From Progne subis subis (lineage: Eukaryota; Chordata; Aves; Passeriformes; Hirundinidae), in contig JAKJHU010000140.1 of the NCBI GenBank assembly GCA_022316685.1, forward strand, positions 496,001-560,000: a DNA stretch of 64,000 bases, in the 5' to 3' direction. Of this stretch, positions 20,037 to 34,700 are shown one piece after another (the first letter of the stretch is position 1; each line of letters opens with the position of its first letter). The notes beneath the pieces were generated by a model. The model worked only from the letters and a program-made list of their open reading frames with translations. It was not told the DNA's origin and made no database searches. Position numbers and translations under genes: made by a program.

Positions 20037-23000
20037 TTAATGAAATGGAATCAACACCAGGAATGTTAAGTGATGATGTTACATTCTCCACTAATTTGCT
20101 TTGCACTCATTTATTGTGAACCTCTTAAAAGAACTGGTGATTGAAAAGACATGTCTTGAAAGCATAAGGATTTATTCTTGAAAAGCATCTATTGTTAAGA
20201 GTCCCATGCGAAAACCATCTAACTGTATCACTGATAGATAGCACTGGGGTCTTATTTATCTTTCTTTTGCAATTCCAATGTTTAGTTACATTAGTTTTTA
20301 TTCCTACCAGGCAATCTCATTCAGGCTGGAAAAATGCTCCCTCTCTAAAAAGCTCTTTCAGGATGAAAGGGGCTGTAGGAAAAATGCGAGAGCTCTGTAT
20401 TCTAGAGAGACATTTATCTCAGTTCTTAGGCTGGCACAAGGTTTACAAATCTCCTAAATCCTCCCTTTAAGCCTTCCCAGTAGGATCCTGACTCTGAATG
20501 CTTCCAGGTGTGGGTTCCTTATGTAGGGCTGCATTTCACTGCATAAGGCACCTCTAGAAGATGTGCCTAGAAGAAAAGCCAGAAGAATTAATGTACAAAA
20601 GTAGCACCTTCTCTGTTTGTTTGCTTGAGGTTTTTAATCTCACCTCCCCAAATCTTCTGGAAGTCAGGTGGGGAATCTCCAAACAGGAGGCCGCCAAAAT
20701 CTCTGTAAAGAAGGTGGCTTAACATAGTTTTGACAGTGATTACAGTGAGCTGACATCCAAGAAAAATGTCTAGTAAAGATAAGAAAGGAACACAATTTGC
20801 AGATAAAAGGCAGCATCTTAAACACAAAACATTGTTCTCTTTTATATCCAGCACCTGCCTGCATATTGGGCTCAGCCCTCAGCTGGTACCCAAGGGATGC
20901 ACCCTCTCTTCCACTATGCTAAGTGGGCACTGAGCTCAGAGTGAGCAATAGTCCCCAGAGTGGCTTCCTAGTGCATCCTCTGGTGCACTGCAGGCTTCAG
21001 AGAGCAAAGCTTTGTCCAGGCTTTGTGCTAGGTATTTCTGGAGTGTCTCTGATGGCTTGTCTCCTGTTTTTTATTTTATTTCTCTTCAGAGCTTTGTACT
21101 AGACTAGATAGGATCCAGAAGAGGTTTTGCCTTTTTTACCACCCTCTTGGGATGAGGAGACAGGCCAGCAGCCTGCAGGCAGTTTTCCCTAACATTTATT
21201 GAAACCTTTCAGCTTCGACAGCTCCACATGTGCCAGTACTGAACAATAAGTGCCAAACTAATTTTTTACAGGTAGATAAATGAGGCGCCTGAGTGTTTGC
21301 ACATGTGCCCCGTTTATTTCAACTGGTACTGTAACATATTAGGTTGAGCCATAGGCCTGTGCCCCATGAAAGAAAGTGAGGTAGAATAAATCAGTGCAAA
21401 GCACTGATGCTCCTGAAGTAGATTTTTTTCAGCTAGCTGGAGATCAAGTAGTGCTAAAGCAGACTTCATGTGGCAGGGCAGTACAAGCCAGTCCAAGGCC
21501 CTGAATATCTAAGTACTCAGAGATTATTTCAAAGATTTTACTATGTGGAGGCTTACAGCTCCCAGGGAGAGGCAGGCTTTCCATCTGTACTCCTAAAGTC
21601 TCAGTGCAATGCCATACCTACCATAATTTTTCTTCCTTAGAATAAGCGAAGGGACAAAACTAAGGGATGTTTTCCTGTTTCAGTGGTATTTTGGAGTAGT
21701 TTAGTCATGCATTATTAATGGTAGACAATTAACTAAAATGGTTGCAAGCACTGAGTTTCATCAAGGTTTAGTGACAAATGCCATGGACTAATCAACATAT
21801 TGCTTCTGTAAGTTGTTAACAGTTATGTTTCCAGTATTACCCACTCATGCATACCACTCAGTCTCACAAAGGTGTGTGCATCCTCCCTGCCCACCCAAGG
21901 TGGTTCCTCCCACCCATGGCATCTTCTCACTTCTTCTCATCTCCCATGGCAGTTTTTCTTCCACACCTTTAATCCTGCCCTTCAGTCCTAGGCCCTGCTG
22001 TGGGTGTCTGTAGAGGGTGCAGGCAGCAGTGGGAAACGGGCTTGCTGCACTGGGAAGGGTTGCTTGCTGCTCTGGGAGGTATGTTTGTGCTGGGCTGATT
22101 AACACCATGGTGTTCAGTCTAGCGCAGGGAGAGAATAAAAAGGAGGCAAAGAGCCCAGTCTGACTGAGGAGATCAGGAAATGCATGCAAGGGGATTTGAA
22201 GAGACTGTGGTTAATGTGGGTGCTCAGCCAGCGTGGCATCAGACAGATGTGGGAAGCTGGCATTGCTTTTAAAATAATATAGTCCTGAGCCTTCCTTCAT
22301 TAGCCTTCCTTCCTTCTTCCCTGAATGATGTCAAGGGTAAGGAGACTTTTATTTAGGTTTTCAAAAAGAGGTACATTCTGAATACAGGAAAGGTTTTGGG
22401 GTGTGAGGGGTTTTTTCCCCTGTAGAAAATTTCAGGAGGATTTTCTGTATTGGAAAATCACAAGTTGACTCTGTTGACTGAAGAATGGCACTGGGAAAAC
22501 AAGGTGAAGATATGTAGCACTGCTGCCAAGAGACTCTCTTGCTTGCTGATTCTGTAAGTATCCCATTAGAAACTAGCTCTGAAACAAGTTGTGCATTTTT
22601 TTAGAATCTTGTCTTATAGGGCAATTCAAACATTGATTATCTATTCTGCTGTCCATGATGTTGGAATGAATTAGTGTGCTATTATGTAGTAGGTAAGACT
22701 AGTGGTCTAGTCTAGTGGACTAGTGGCATTGTCTTCCTCTTTTATTTTTCAATGGGGATTTCTTAGATGTTGCTCCAGTTCTTGTAACTCCCAGAATTTG
22801 GTGTATTACTCTTCACTGAAATGAGCAATGTTAAGGCATCAACCACTGCATAATGAGGTGTTGTCTTATCTTACCTTCACTTAAATGAGAATGAAACATA
22901 CATTGAACTACTTTGCTGAATTGCAGTATTAATTATTCAGGCATGTAACATCCACTCGGTTACAGTAGTAACAGTCTGAGAAGACCAGGTCAGCCTGGCA

Positions 23001-26000
23001 ATTACCAGCTGCTTCATTTATTTGTGGAAGCAATTTGTAAAATTCATTAAGTATCTTTAAATGTACCACAAGAAGTTTGCTGCATTTTAGCTTTTGTCCT
23101 AAGAATTTTGACTGTATTTTGGGCTCTGACTCTTGCAGAGGCATTTTCAGCTGAGGGGAAACAGAGTAGGAAATGGGTGAAAAGACAAATTCTCTGTGTC
23201 ATAGTATAGCACAGTGTAATTTCTTGGTTAAAGATAACACCATTTGTTCTAACAGCTCATTGGCAGTAGCAATTTACCTTCTACCCTTCTGGAGTATCTG
23301 ATTTTGACCTCTTACATGTCTTTTATACCACTGTAGTTTTAAGATTCTGAAGAGCATTTTGATTTAGGCACAAATGCAACAATGTGATTGAATCAGGATG
23401 AAGCATCTACTTAAAGCTAATTATGTACTTAAATACGCTACTGAAGACGACTTTCCTACTGATTTATGCAAGGGCAAAGTCGCATTCAAAAATACATATG
23501 AAATAAGGTAGGTATCTGTTTCTTTTGAGATACCATATCCTGTCTCTTCCTCTTTTTTCCATATCTCTGTACTAAAAAACTTTCCTATTCTGGATATTTA
23601 AAGACTCGATAATGGTGTTTTCTGCAGCTCTGCTGATGTTCCCAAATTTACACCAGTAAGTCGAATCTCCATTTCTATCTTTCTATCTTTCCTTAGCAGT
23701 CTCACTAGCCTTACAGTATCTGTTAAAGCAGTTTTGCTGCTAAAACTTCTATGTAGCTTTTGTTGTTGTTCTTGTTCTATCTTCTGGGAAGATGGATGTC
23801 GACAGAAACTATTAAGTTTTAAATCTTTGGGTTTCTTCAGCCAGCTTGGGTTCGCTGCTGTCCCAGAACCCGTGCAGGATGTACCAAGCCTGCCAGAACT
23901 CAGGGAACTCTGCTCACCCCTCTAGGAGTACAGCCTCAGTTCTCTGCTTCAAAGCTGCGGAGTAACAAGGGAAGGCCAAAGCTTCTGGGCTTTGGCAGCA
24001 CACTCTGACATTGGAGCACTTCACCCGTTGACTACTGGTCCAATGTTTTCCAAAGCCCAGGGCCTCACCCAGTGTGGGCAGACTGTTAGTCCCCCAGTGT
24101 GGCATCTGCTCAGGCATGGCTAACTGGTACCAGCTACAATTAGATGGTGCTTCCAGCCTGTTCCTGCCTAGCACTCTTGCTCCCAGGATCCCAGCTCTGC
24201 AGTTGCTGTTGTAGAGGAGAGACCCTCATGTTGGCACTTGCAGTAGAGCACCTGAACAAAGCCCAGGGAACAATTTTTCTCTTCATTTCCAGGTGTGATG
24301 CTTTGCTGAGGATTTATCTGATTTTGTGGTTATCCCAAGCTAGGAAATAACACCTTGGTGTTATTGTATAAGGGGGAAGGTTAACTAACAGTCCCTCATA
24401 CTCTACAACTATGGAGAAAACAAAGATAACCTGTGCCCAAGAAGTTTAGTGACTGGAGTGCTGCAATCAGGACAATTAATCTATCCCTTATTTCAAAGTT
24501 TATTAAAAACACACTGCTTTTCCTGATGAGTGGTGATAGTCAATGGAAAATATTAACCCAAAATCCACCATAAGCTGCTAGATATACCATGCCAAGTATT
24601 GTTATAATTCTACCCTGGTGCTTTGCTGCCATGTCCTTGAGCTATTCATTGATATTTGTGCAAAGAGTGTCTAAAACATGGACATGCCTAAAATGTGAGC
24701 ACACCAGAACATGTGTTGATAGCCAAATTATGGACACCAGTGGCACATGCTTCACTGAGGCCTGAGTGAGCATAGGTATCTCAGTCTGGCTTTGCCTGGG
24801 CCAACATTTTTCCTTCCCAGGGTTGACACATCCCTGTGAGTGGGACAGAGAGGCACATGGTATCCTGGGCAGCCTGGCAGGGCACACAGGAAAGAGGATT
24901 TCTCCAGTTACACCTGGGGACAAAGTGTTTCCTTCCTGCACAGGTCTGGCCAGGCAGCAAACAGGGAATCCCTTCTGAGTCATATGTAAAAAGAAGGCAT
25001 ACCCTGGTTTTGAGGATGGAGATGTCAAAGTGCAGGACAAGAAGCTCTGAAGGTGGAATGTGGTGGGCTGGGAAGGTGCTCCCTGATCCACACCTCCAAG
25101 TGAATCAGTGATTCTAGGAGTATGAAGCAAGATGCAGCTTATGGCAAAGGTTGCAAGCAAAATACCTGTAAAAAGAAAACGTGCAGAGTTCTTGAGGAGA
25201 GCTGAGAGCAATTTTTTTAAAGAGGTCAAATGTAAATCATAATGTTTTGCCTTGGAAACCTACTACTCTCAGAAGCTGCTTTCATTTGTGTATTTAGAGA
25301 AACAGTGCAGCATGCTGGGGCCTCAGCATGGGTCAGGCTGCCTCAATATTGCGAGTGAACAGTAATCATAAGATCCTGTCTCTTTAAAGTAGAAAAGCCA
25401 GGAAATTTTGTTGAGCCTTCTTGTTATCACAGAGGCTTACAAATTGTGGTATTTGTCTTTTCACCCTGAAAAAAGGGGTGACAGCAAATTGTGCTCAGAT
25501 GTACAGATAAGCTCTAATATATGGAAAGAACCCAATACTCAGAAAAGGCTCTCTGTGGGCTCTAATATATAGATTTTCCTAAGGAAAAAAAAAAATGAAA
25601 TCCAGGCTTATGCCAGAATAAGCGCTTGGGAATTTATGAGAGGGGGATAGTACCCTAGATTGAAAGGGGAGTAAGGGAGTTTTGAGGGCAATATTTTCTC
25701 CACTGTCCAAACCAAGAGCCACAGCAAGAGGAAAATTCCCAGAATCAGTCCCATCAATTTAGCAAGACTTCATTTGCTTAGGAGCAAGCATTAATTGATG
25801 CTGATTGTAGCAATTTACTTATCCAGTGGTGAAAACAGATATTCAATCCTACCCTTTGGAATTAGACACTTGGATCTCCAGGTGGCCAGGAAAGAAGCAC
25901 ATGGAGATGTGGACTCTTCCTGAGCCACAGGGTGAGGACAGAAATTAATAGAACTCTCTCCTTTATTTTCAGCTTTGTGGCAGTGTACTTAGGAGCACTT

Positions 26001-27240
26001 AACCCTGAGGCAAAGAGGTCAGCCTTTGGCTCCTGTGGAGAAGAAATGAAGGGATCCAATAGCACAGCAATTCTTTGGTCCTCTTTTCTTTTTAAGCTAT
26101 GCATGATTCATGGGTTACTTTAGAATCCCTCCAGCAGAAGGCCACGGATCATTAATGCACAAGTCCATAGGAGACACAACTTCTTCCTGCTTTTGTTACA
26201 AATCACATTGTCTACCTTGCACGCTGCCAACTTTACCTGTGGCTCCCAGCACTCCCCATTTACAAGTGCAAATTCTCTGTGCTCCAACGTGTCATGTTAG
26301 ATGCACCTCCTGTACAAGAAAACCACCTCCTCTACAAAGAAACCCTACCACTGCAGAAAATGTGCACTGATGAAAGCAGTCACTGTGCAGGAAGAGCTAC
26401 ACAGAGCAGACTAACTTACACACTGGAGCAGGTCACACTAATGGAATTGCTGACCCTCTGCCTTTGGGCACAGAGCACAGCATCCATGTCACCCCTGCAG
26501 TACTGCCAGCTGCTCTGGGTGGAGAGAATGCCCTTCTGGCTTCCTTTGAGCTCAGGTCAGACAAAGAGATGTTTTGTGTTGAACTTAAAGGCCATCTCGG
26601 ATTTTAAATAATTTTTTTTTCACTCACTGTGTGTTCTCTTTGTGAAACAGTAACTGCAGAACACTTAAAGAACTGTTGTCCAAGATGTCTGATTAGATAG
26701 TAAAAAGCTAAAGATTAATAATCAGGCTGGGGCAGACAGGATGGAAATACCAAAAAGTACTAGATGGATCATCAGTGGAGCACAGTGTGCACAAACGTAC
26801 GTTGACTTGCAATAGACAATGCACAGAGGAAAATGAGATGTTTCTACTTGTCTGAATGGCAGTAAATTTGCAGAGAAACACTGAACTCTGAGGTTGTACA
26901 TATGTGAGTGCTGAAGATCAGACCTCTTTGCTAAACGTGCTCATTTTCTCACCTAAGCTCCAGCCTATTCATCGAGTGAATACCCTACCTAGCAAAGCTT
27001 ACTTGTCTTCCCAGCATGTTCCCCTGAGAGTGGATAAAAAGGTGTCTTTCCCCCTGCAGCTGAGGGAACCTCCATATGTGCCCCTGTTCTTTATAACTGG
27101 GGTTGCATGGGAGAGGGAATTACAGTCCAGCCCTCTATAGTGCTGCCAGAGTGAAATACAAGAGTTGCACCCTGGAGTCCTGCCACAGATGCATCTAAAA
27201 CCCGCCCTCAAGCAAGGATAACATCACTGTGACTAAAAGT
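20037..27240. other. Non-coding stretch, nothing recognised
   Basis: Seven kilobases of unique-looking DNA. The longest frame (minus 25229-24642, 195 codons) has one hydrophobic stretch near its start but no family I recognise and is opposed by smaller frames. No RNA gene, CpG cluster or repeat tail was recognised. Confidence 0.5.
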
Positions 27241-27334
27241 ATTTCAATATAAATATATTTCAATAAGAATATTTCAATATAAATATAAATATAAAATATA
27301 TTTCAATATAAATATAAATATGTTTCAATATAAA
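27241..27334. repeat. AT-rich tandem repeat (ATTTCAATATAAATAT-like unit)
   Basis: The phrase TTTCAATA recurs five times among AAATATAAATAT runs. It is an AT-rich minisatellite and likely length-variable. Confidence 0.85.
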
Positions 27335-30300
27335 CTTCCACCTTCATCCTTACCACTCTTATAGGGAGGATCCAGCTGTTCAAGTGTAATTTTTTTTCTC
27401 CTCTCTTAGCAGTTTCAGGAAATCAAAACACGTGCTGAAACAAGTGAAATGTTACAGATATGTGGCCATCTGGGACTCATCTCCGGCCCAGTCTCCAAAG
27501 AGACCGTGCTTTTCAGGGCCAGGCAGCTGTATTTGCTTAGCGTTTTTTGCGGGCTCACCATTTCCTCGACAACTAGCTTCCAAAAGTCTCACTTGGAGGT
27601 AAAAAGAGCTCCAGAAAAAACTCAGATCGGTTTGGTCTATTTTTGTCCCAGAAGGTGTCACTGAAGAGCCAGGAAAAGTGCAGGTTTAGTGATAAACTGA
27701 GCTCTCTACTGCAGCCTCAGGAGGTAGAGCCTGGAGGTCAGAAGCAATTTGGAGTCACAAATTCTTGTGCCTGCAGCGGACTGACGATCTGGAGAATTTT
27801 GCATCATAGAACAAATACCCTGAAATCCTGGGTTATTCCTCAGCTATGTCATCCTGCTGTAACGAAACTAAACCGTTCTTGGGAGGTGGTGGTGGGAAGG
27901 GGGTCATGAGTTTGGAGGTGTTTTTTTAAAACATACCTTTAAAGGATCATGTTCATCATCTTGCTCTTTGCTCTATATCTGTTGTGTCAACGTTACACTA
28001 TAAATAATACATAATTTTAAACATTATCATTTCAGATAATTTTATTGTCTTGGTCTTTAGGGCTTTTCTTAACAAATAGGAGGAAGAGCTGGAATTTCCA
28101 ATTGCTTTCCTATAATTTATTATGCATTGTCAATAGACATAGAAGTAGCGCAGATCTTGCAATGAGGTGAGAGGCCTCCACAAAGAACAAGTTATACACA
28201 GCAAGCTGGGTGTCCTTCTCTCCACTTGGAAAAGGTAGTTTGAGTTACTGTTTTAAGGCTTTTCTCCATTTTTTCTCCTAAGCATTTTAGGAGACATAAA
28301 GCAGATATATAAAGGATATTCATCTCCATGATGTGTATTGGAAATAAATTCATCATTGATATAGCCAGAGTAGAAAACCCGCTAAAAAGGATATTAAATG
28401 CTCTGCTTTTAGCCAGTCTCTTAACTACTGAAGACTAGGCTGTGATCTCATCTGGGTGGTAAGATTATCCTACAGCAGTCTACTGCTGGTTGTTGGTTCC
28501 TTGCCCAGAAACATCTGCTTCTGTCTGAGGCAGGGTAATGGACTAGATTATTGCATCCATGTTCCAAATCCTGGGCTTTAAAGAAAGTACTTGGAGGGTC
28601 TTAAAAAAAAAAAAAGAAAAAGAAAAAAGAAAAAGAAAGTGGGTTATGTGATGATGAGCTCTAGAGCTCTACAGCTGGTAAGTTTCTAGTCCCTTCTCTG
28701 CTCTTAGGGTACTGATGTTGCAGATCTCCTCTTTTCCTCTAGGTTCCAATAGCATCTTCTCAGCTGAATTGGTTTGTCTTGTCTTATAGATTATTACGAC
28801 ACAACTTTTTGACATATTGTAGCTCCCCAAGGTAAAGAAAAAAGGAGAGAGAAGAAATTTTTCCCTGACAAAGCTGTGTCAGGTTAATTGCTCCAACATA
28901 CTTCCAAGGATTGAATCAAGAAAGACAAAAAAATGTTCCAAAACCACAAAAAAGTGTGTATTCTTGTTTGATAAAATCTGCTCACAGTTTCAATTCAGTG
29001 AAAATTCAAATATTTTTCCTAACCTGCTCAGTATCAAATGAACCACAAAGTGGCTTCAAGTACTTTTAATGGCAGAAATACCATAAGCTCATAAGAATAT
29101 ATAAGAAAAACTTATTTTGTTTCAGTAAAAGGAAAATGAACTGAAACTCCCACATTTTTAACAGAATAATAGGAGTGTACACAGTGACATCCTGCTAAAA
29201 TTTTGGTGTTCACACTGTGGGAATAGAGCAGATGAGACTTGCAGGTTTCAGTGCTGGAATTTTGCCATTTAATCTTTCCTCTGGCAGATCATCACGGAGA
29301 TTACATAGACTCTGTGCATTGTTATCCACAGAAATAAAACCTATAAGAGTTTGTTCAGCCGTAGTCCCCACTTTACTTATCCATTTTTTATTTCAGCTGC
29401 TAATCTGCTAAGGATTTCAGCCTTTAGCTCAGGGTTATCAGGATGGCATTGTGAGAGTGGATAACATCTGTTTCAGATTTCATCCATCTAGAACGCAAGC
29501 ATTAATCACTAGAAATGGAGAGTGAAATGGAAAGAAAAGTTAAATGCACATTTTATTCTGAATGCTCTTGGAGAAAATGCCTTTCAGGACCTGACCAGAG
29601 GGAGAACTTCACTGCACTATAACTGGGCTTGCCAATGCATCTTACATGAAAAGCTGGTCAGTTTATTTTAAAGGCACAAACCTTGTCCTGTCTAATTTAA
29701 AAGAAATGCTTAAAACAACAAATCCCAAAACAGTGCCTCTGTTTAGCTTAATTTGGTTGTGATCATCAATAAAGCTTCTCTTTCCAGGCTTTCTGTGCCC
29801 CAGCTCATACCTGGAGCCCTGAGCTGTTGCAGCTTCATGCTGCAAATGGGTGGCTGTGGCCATGCTTTCTGGGGGTGCTGAGGGATATATAACAAGGACT
29901 AGGAACAATCTTGGACTAAGCTACACTGAGCTGACTCAACAGGCCTTTTCCATCCAGAGTTTCTACGTTTACACAGATGCTGTAAGGAACTGCATTGATT
30001 TTCTACTGGTCTGGCATGTGTCATGGGATCTAGACCCTTAATTTTTAACTCTAACAATGATCAGCCTTGCCTTGATGGGAACAATTAGGCACGAGATACT
30101 GTGACCAGAGTTAATTTGGCTTGTTGCTGACCATGTGCACTTCTCAGACAGTTGTGTGGAAGTTTTTACAGCAATAGGCTGGATTTACTCCATTTTGAGG
30201 ATTTATGTGTGCCAGGTACCCTCTCTGCATTGGAGAACATGTTGGGTGTTGTGGTGGCTCTGCGAAGCTGGAGATGGAAGATGGCTATATTCAGACCTAG

Positions 30301-31672
30301 CTGATGGTACATGTTTTATGTTTTCCCTTTTGCAGAGGTGATTTCCAGCTTTGCTTCTTACATCACTGTATGCTCAAAAGCAGGCAGTAATTATTATTAT
30401 TCAGTAATTTCTGAACCTCTCAGAGAAGGCTTCTCCCAGAATTCCTCCAAAACCACAGAATATAGTTCATCCACAGCAATTAATATTACCTGCTTCTGCC
30501 ATTTTTAAACCTCTTTTTCATCAACAGACAGTGAGTTTGTCAAGGCATACTTTTTGTGCAGTGCAATGAATTCAGCAGATTACATGTCCCTGTATCCTTT
30601 ATCATTTTTTCCCTTGTCATACTTTGAAACAAACTGTCCTCAGCATCTTAATCTCCCAAAGTCCCTGAAAAAAGGCATTATAGCTCATTAAAAGCATCCC
30701 AACAACCCTTGCCCATCCATCAGGTCAGTACTATAGCTCTGGAACGACTCTGGAAGCATCCTGTTTTCAGATCCTAAGAAAGATGCCTCTCTGGGAACAA
30801 GAGAGGAACTTGTTAATGAGAGTATTGTTTCTCTAGCATCTCAAAGTTGAGCCGAACCCTAACCTTTTCATAAAAATCACTTCATTTGGTGCCCTCCCTC
30901 TGACTTCCTTGCAGTTTAACTGTAGGTAGGCTTAAATATATTCATTTCATGCATAGCAGCAGCCAAGCTCGCTCTGTGTTCTGGGAAGTGTTTCTGCAGG
31001 CCCTCTGGTCCTTTGATTTCCTTGTGTGCTTTGTTAAGAAGTGAAATAGTTAATGTTTACTAAATTACAGTCACAGTACTTGTCAGCTGAATTGGCATCT
31101 TTTCAAGTGAAGGTGAATGTCATGCAGCAGGGATCAGTTCAGTCTCTCCTCAATCTCAGCTGATCAACATGGGGTAGTTATAATAGAAAGGGAAAGAGAG
31201 ACACTTTGAACCTCTTTAATTAAACCAGCAGTAGTTCCCAGGAGGACACTTTGTGTCTAAAATCAAGGCCTGTCTTTTTGACTGTATATTGCTGCATATT
31301 CTTTCAGCTATTCTGACAAGATCCAGTCTCCACCTAAAATCAGAATGTCCACCCTGGTCTCACATGAATCATATCATTAGACCAGTATAACCAGGAAGAA
31401 ACAACTGCACAGACAAGCTCACAGATACCTATTTATATTCACTTTGTGTTTAGAAAGATTCTTTCCCATTCTAACAGATAAGAATTTGCTTTTACAAGTG
31501 AGGTGAGAATATGCCAAACAACTGCCAGACATTGAATCCTTTGTGTTTTCTGGAGCTGATGACATTTACCTGTGCTTTGACTAAGAACTGGGAGTCTGCC
31601 ACCTCCCCAGATAGTGCTCTCCCACCCTTCCATCCCCAGCTTCCTTCTACCAAGTAAGCATTTCTTTCTGTT
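27335..31672. other. Non-coding stretch with an A-rich microsatellite
   Basis: No gene was recognised. An A-rich run with an interspersed (AAAAAG)n pattern occupies 28603-28638. The rest is unique sequence without coding frames above about 88 codons. Confidence 0.5.
28603..28638. repeat. A-rich (AAAAAG)n microsatellite
   Basis: A run of 13 A is followed by AAAAAG-type units. This is simple sequence. Confidence 0.9.
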
Positions 31673-31701
31673 AAAAACAAACAAACAAACAAACAAACAA
31701 A
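31673..31701. repeat. (AAAC)n microsatellite
   Basis: There are about six copies of AAAC/ACAA. This is simple sequence with no gene context. Confidence 0.92.
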
Positions 31702-34700
31702 TAGAGAGGATAGAGAGGAGAGGGAAAGAGAAATTATTGACCTTATGCTTTTAGGGTTATGTTATTTAGGGTATATCTTACTGCCCTTCTTATAAAAAAG
31801 ACAGTATAAAGACATTTCTTACTTGGTTTTACTTCTGCACAGGCAAAAGACTAAACACCGAACATCACCTCTGACTGACTTGTTTCTTCTATAAATGTAA
31901 CTTTTCTTCTTTACAGGTCTTTTTAACTTTGAAAATACCTCCATTCTGAAAACTGGTGCTTTTAGAAACTCCCCAAGTCTTTTTGAGGGAAAATCTGATG
32001 AGCCCATAGGAAAGCAACAGAGAAGGAGTCAGTGACTGTTTTTCTGTACAAACACTGAAGTGCAATACTGAACTAAAATATGATTATTTATACCAGAATA
32101 GGAGTAACTGCAGTTCTAGACATAGTGTGTAAGACATCACTGATATCAAGAGTAAAAAATATAAGTAAGCAAAGTTTGTGGGAAATACTTCATTTTGCAC
32201 ATGAAGAATTGTGAAGATAAAAAAGGTTGGCAAAGAGAAATTCAGTATCTGAGGCCAGGACCAGGATCTGGTCTGGTGAGGATGTTATTTTCCTCACCAG
32301 ATCATCCCTTCCTTACTTTGTGTTTTATGTTCTGTACCAGCTCAGAGAACAGTCTTCTTGAAACTACTTAATATTCACCACAGCTGACAGTCTTGTAATT
32401 TTGTGAAAAGTAACATCTGTTCAGGGAGAAACTGTGTGCACATGTATAAGCAGGTTTCCAAGACATGTATTTCAGAGAAGAGGAAACAATTTTTGCTCAA
32501 ATATCCCTAAAAATTATATCCAGCCTATTCAACATAATCTGGTGACCCAGAGCAATCTTCCTGGGGAAAGAAAAAGAATACGTGATGATGTCCAGACCCT
32601 CAGCTGTCAACAAATGATATTGCTCCTTTACAGATCTACTCCATTATGGTTTTGCTGCCTGTCAGTGGCAAGTGCAAGTGCAATTTTTCAAAACCAATCT
32701 ATATGCTAGACTTCCCTCTGATTTTAACCCGCAGAGCCTTGCATCACTGTCACTGCTGATACAGGCATCCTGTGAGCTTTTTGACTGCGTCCAGAACTGC
32801 CCAGTTTCATCTGGTTTCACTGGACAGTTTGACAGAGTTGTGAGGAGCATGAAGTTTTCCTGCAGAAACATAAGCTGGCTGAGATGCTTGGCACAGCTCT
32901 GATGAAAATAGGATGAAATTGAAGGTTTTAATATGACCCCACACCCATGAAGGTTCATTTGGATTCTGTTCTGCTTAAAAAAACTTTTCCCAAGGGTTAC
33001 TTAAGGTCCTTTGGAAAAGCACTATAAAATTAGCTCACCGTCTTCAAATGTAATTATTTGTTTCACTCTGAGATCAGCTACAGAGAATATTTTATTCTAC
33101 CTATTATCCTTCTCTCTTCTTTGTAGCCATTGGGAAACAGGACAAGAATTAACTGCCTGTCAGAGAGTCTCCTGTTCTGGGTAACAAGAGATCATTGATG
33201 GTCTTGAACTCTGGTTTTATTCCTATATACTTAATGAACATTACTCCTTTAATTGTACCAATAGAAATATAAATAATAACACTTTCAAATAACACAATTC
33301 ATATATTTGTGTATTTTTTGCAATTTCTTGGTCAATGTAGCCACAGGTAGCGTTTGTTGTTCAAACCTCCAGTATGTTTTTCACTGATTCCCTTTTTAAA
33401 AGACACCTGTTCTTAGAAGCTGGTCTTACTTTTAATGCCTGTATCTTTACCATGAGAATTCAAAGTGAAAGCCGGCTACATTTAACATAGTTCATCTTCA
33501 AAACAGTGGCATGAAGCCACCATGTGACCATATCTGATTGAAAAAAGGATCCTTGGCCTCATGGCAAAGCTTGTACCCAGTGGAGGCCTGGGTGGAATGT
33601 GGGGCTATGTTGTTCCAGCTGTGGGATCTGCTTCCAGCAATGTCCCACATGGGTTAGCCACTCCACACAGCTGTTATCCCCTGGGTGTGAACAGGGACAA
33701 ATATCCTGACCTCCACAGCCAGGTATAATTGAGGGAGCACAACACGGAAGGGCTAAGCAACATGCTCCAAGGCTTGTGCAAACCTAAGGAGCTATTACCA
33801 CTCAGTAGATAAGATGACACATTATCCTAAAATCTGTGTCTTTGCATTCAGGGTTTTTTTCCATCAGTATTGCCTTTGTTTTTTCAGTCATCAGCCTCTT
33901 CATTTCTCAGACGTCACTCTTTCATTTTCAGACAGATCAGCAGCAATGGGGGTTTGAGGAAAATATCCAGATTGTTTTCATTTACTGCTCTTTGATTCAT
34001 AGCCAGAGCAGTCTCAGAGCACATGCACCTGGAATCCCTTTCAGTGAATCAGCATGGGAAGAAGCACTCTAGGAGCATGCCTAATTTGTTGCAGTTGTTG
34101 ATGGATGCTGACTTGATAGGACCAGACTAAAGCTAGTCCAAAGCCAGTTCTCTGAAATGCAAATAGTGTGCATGTTGCATCCTCACTACTAATTACCTTC
34201 CCCTACAGATGTGGCAACAGCACGAGAAAGTCACAGCCCACAGCAAGCCTGTTTTCACTGTATGAAGGGATCAGGAGACACAGTCATTGACAGGGGAACA
34301 ATGAAGTTCATCAGGGCTGAAAACAGCTAGGACACGAATAATTTAATTTGCAAAATGATGGAGCAAATACCTACAGTTCTCTGCGGCCACCATCAGCTCA
34401 CCCACGTGGACGTCATCATTCTCAAGGTATAATCCTACTATTTCAGGACTCCAGTAGTAGCTAAACTAAGCCATCCTCTGTAAGAGTGCCTTTGTATTTG
34501 GAGTTCAACAGCACAGATCTAATCAGTGATTCTGGGATCAAACCAGGCCCTTTGCAGCATAAAAGGGACAGACAATTTGCTCTGGAACAAACCTTTGTGT
34601 GCCGTCCTTTTGGGCTGTAAGTCAGAGCATGGTCTTTGATAGTGTTACGTCTGTTCTCAGGAAACATTTTTCATCCAGGCTTCAGTATTTTGTGTTTTAT

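Noticed and set aside
22696..22730. Clustered ACTAGTGG / TCTAG phrases forming partial palindromes
   Set aside because: Short, imperfect and unsupported by any neighbouring element.
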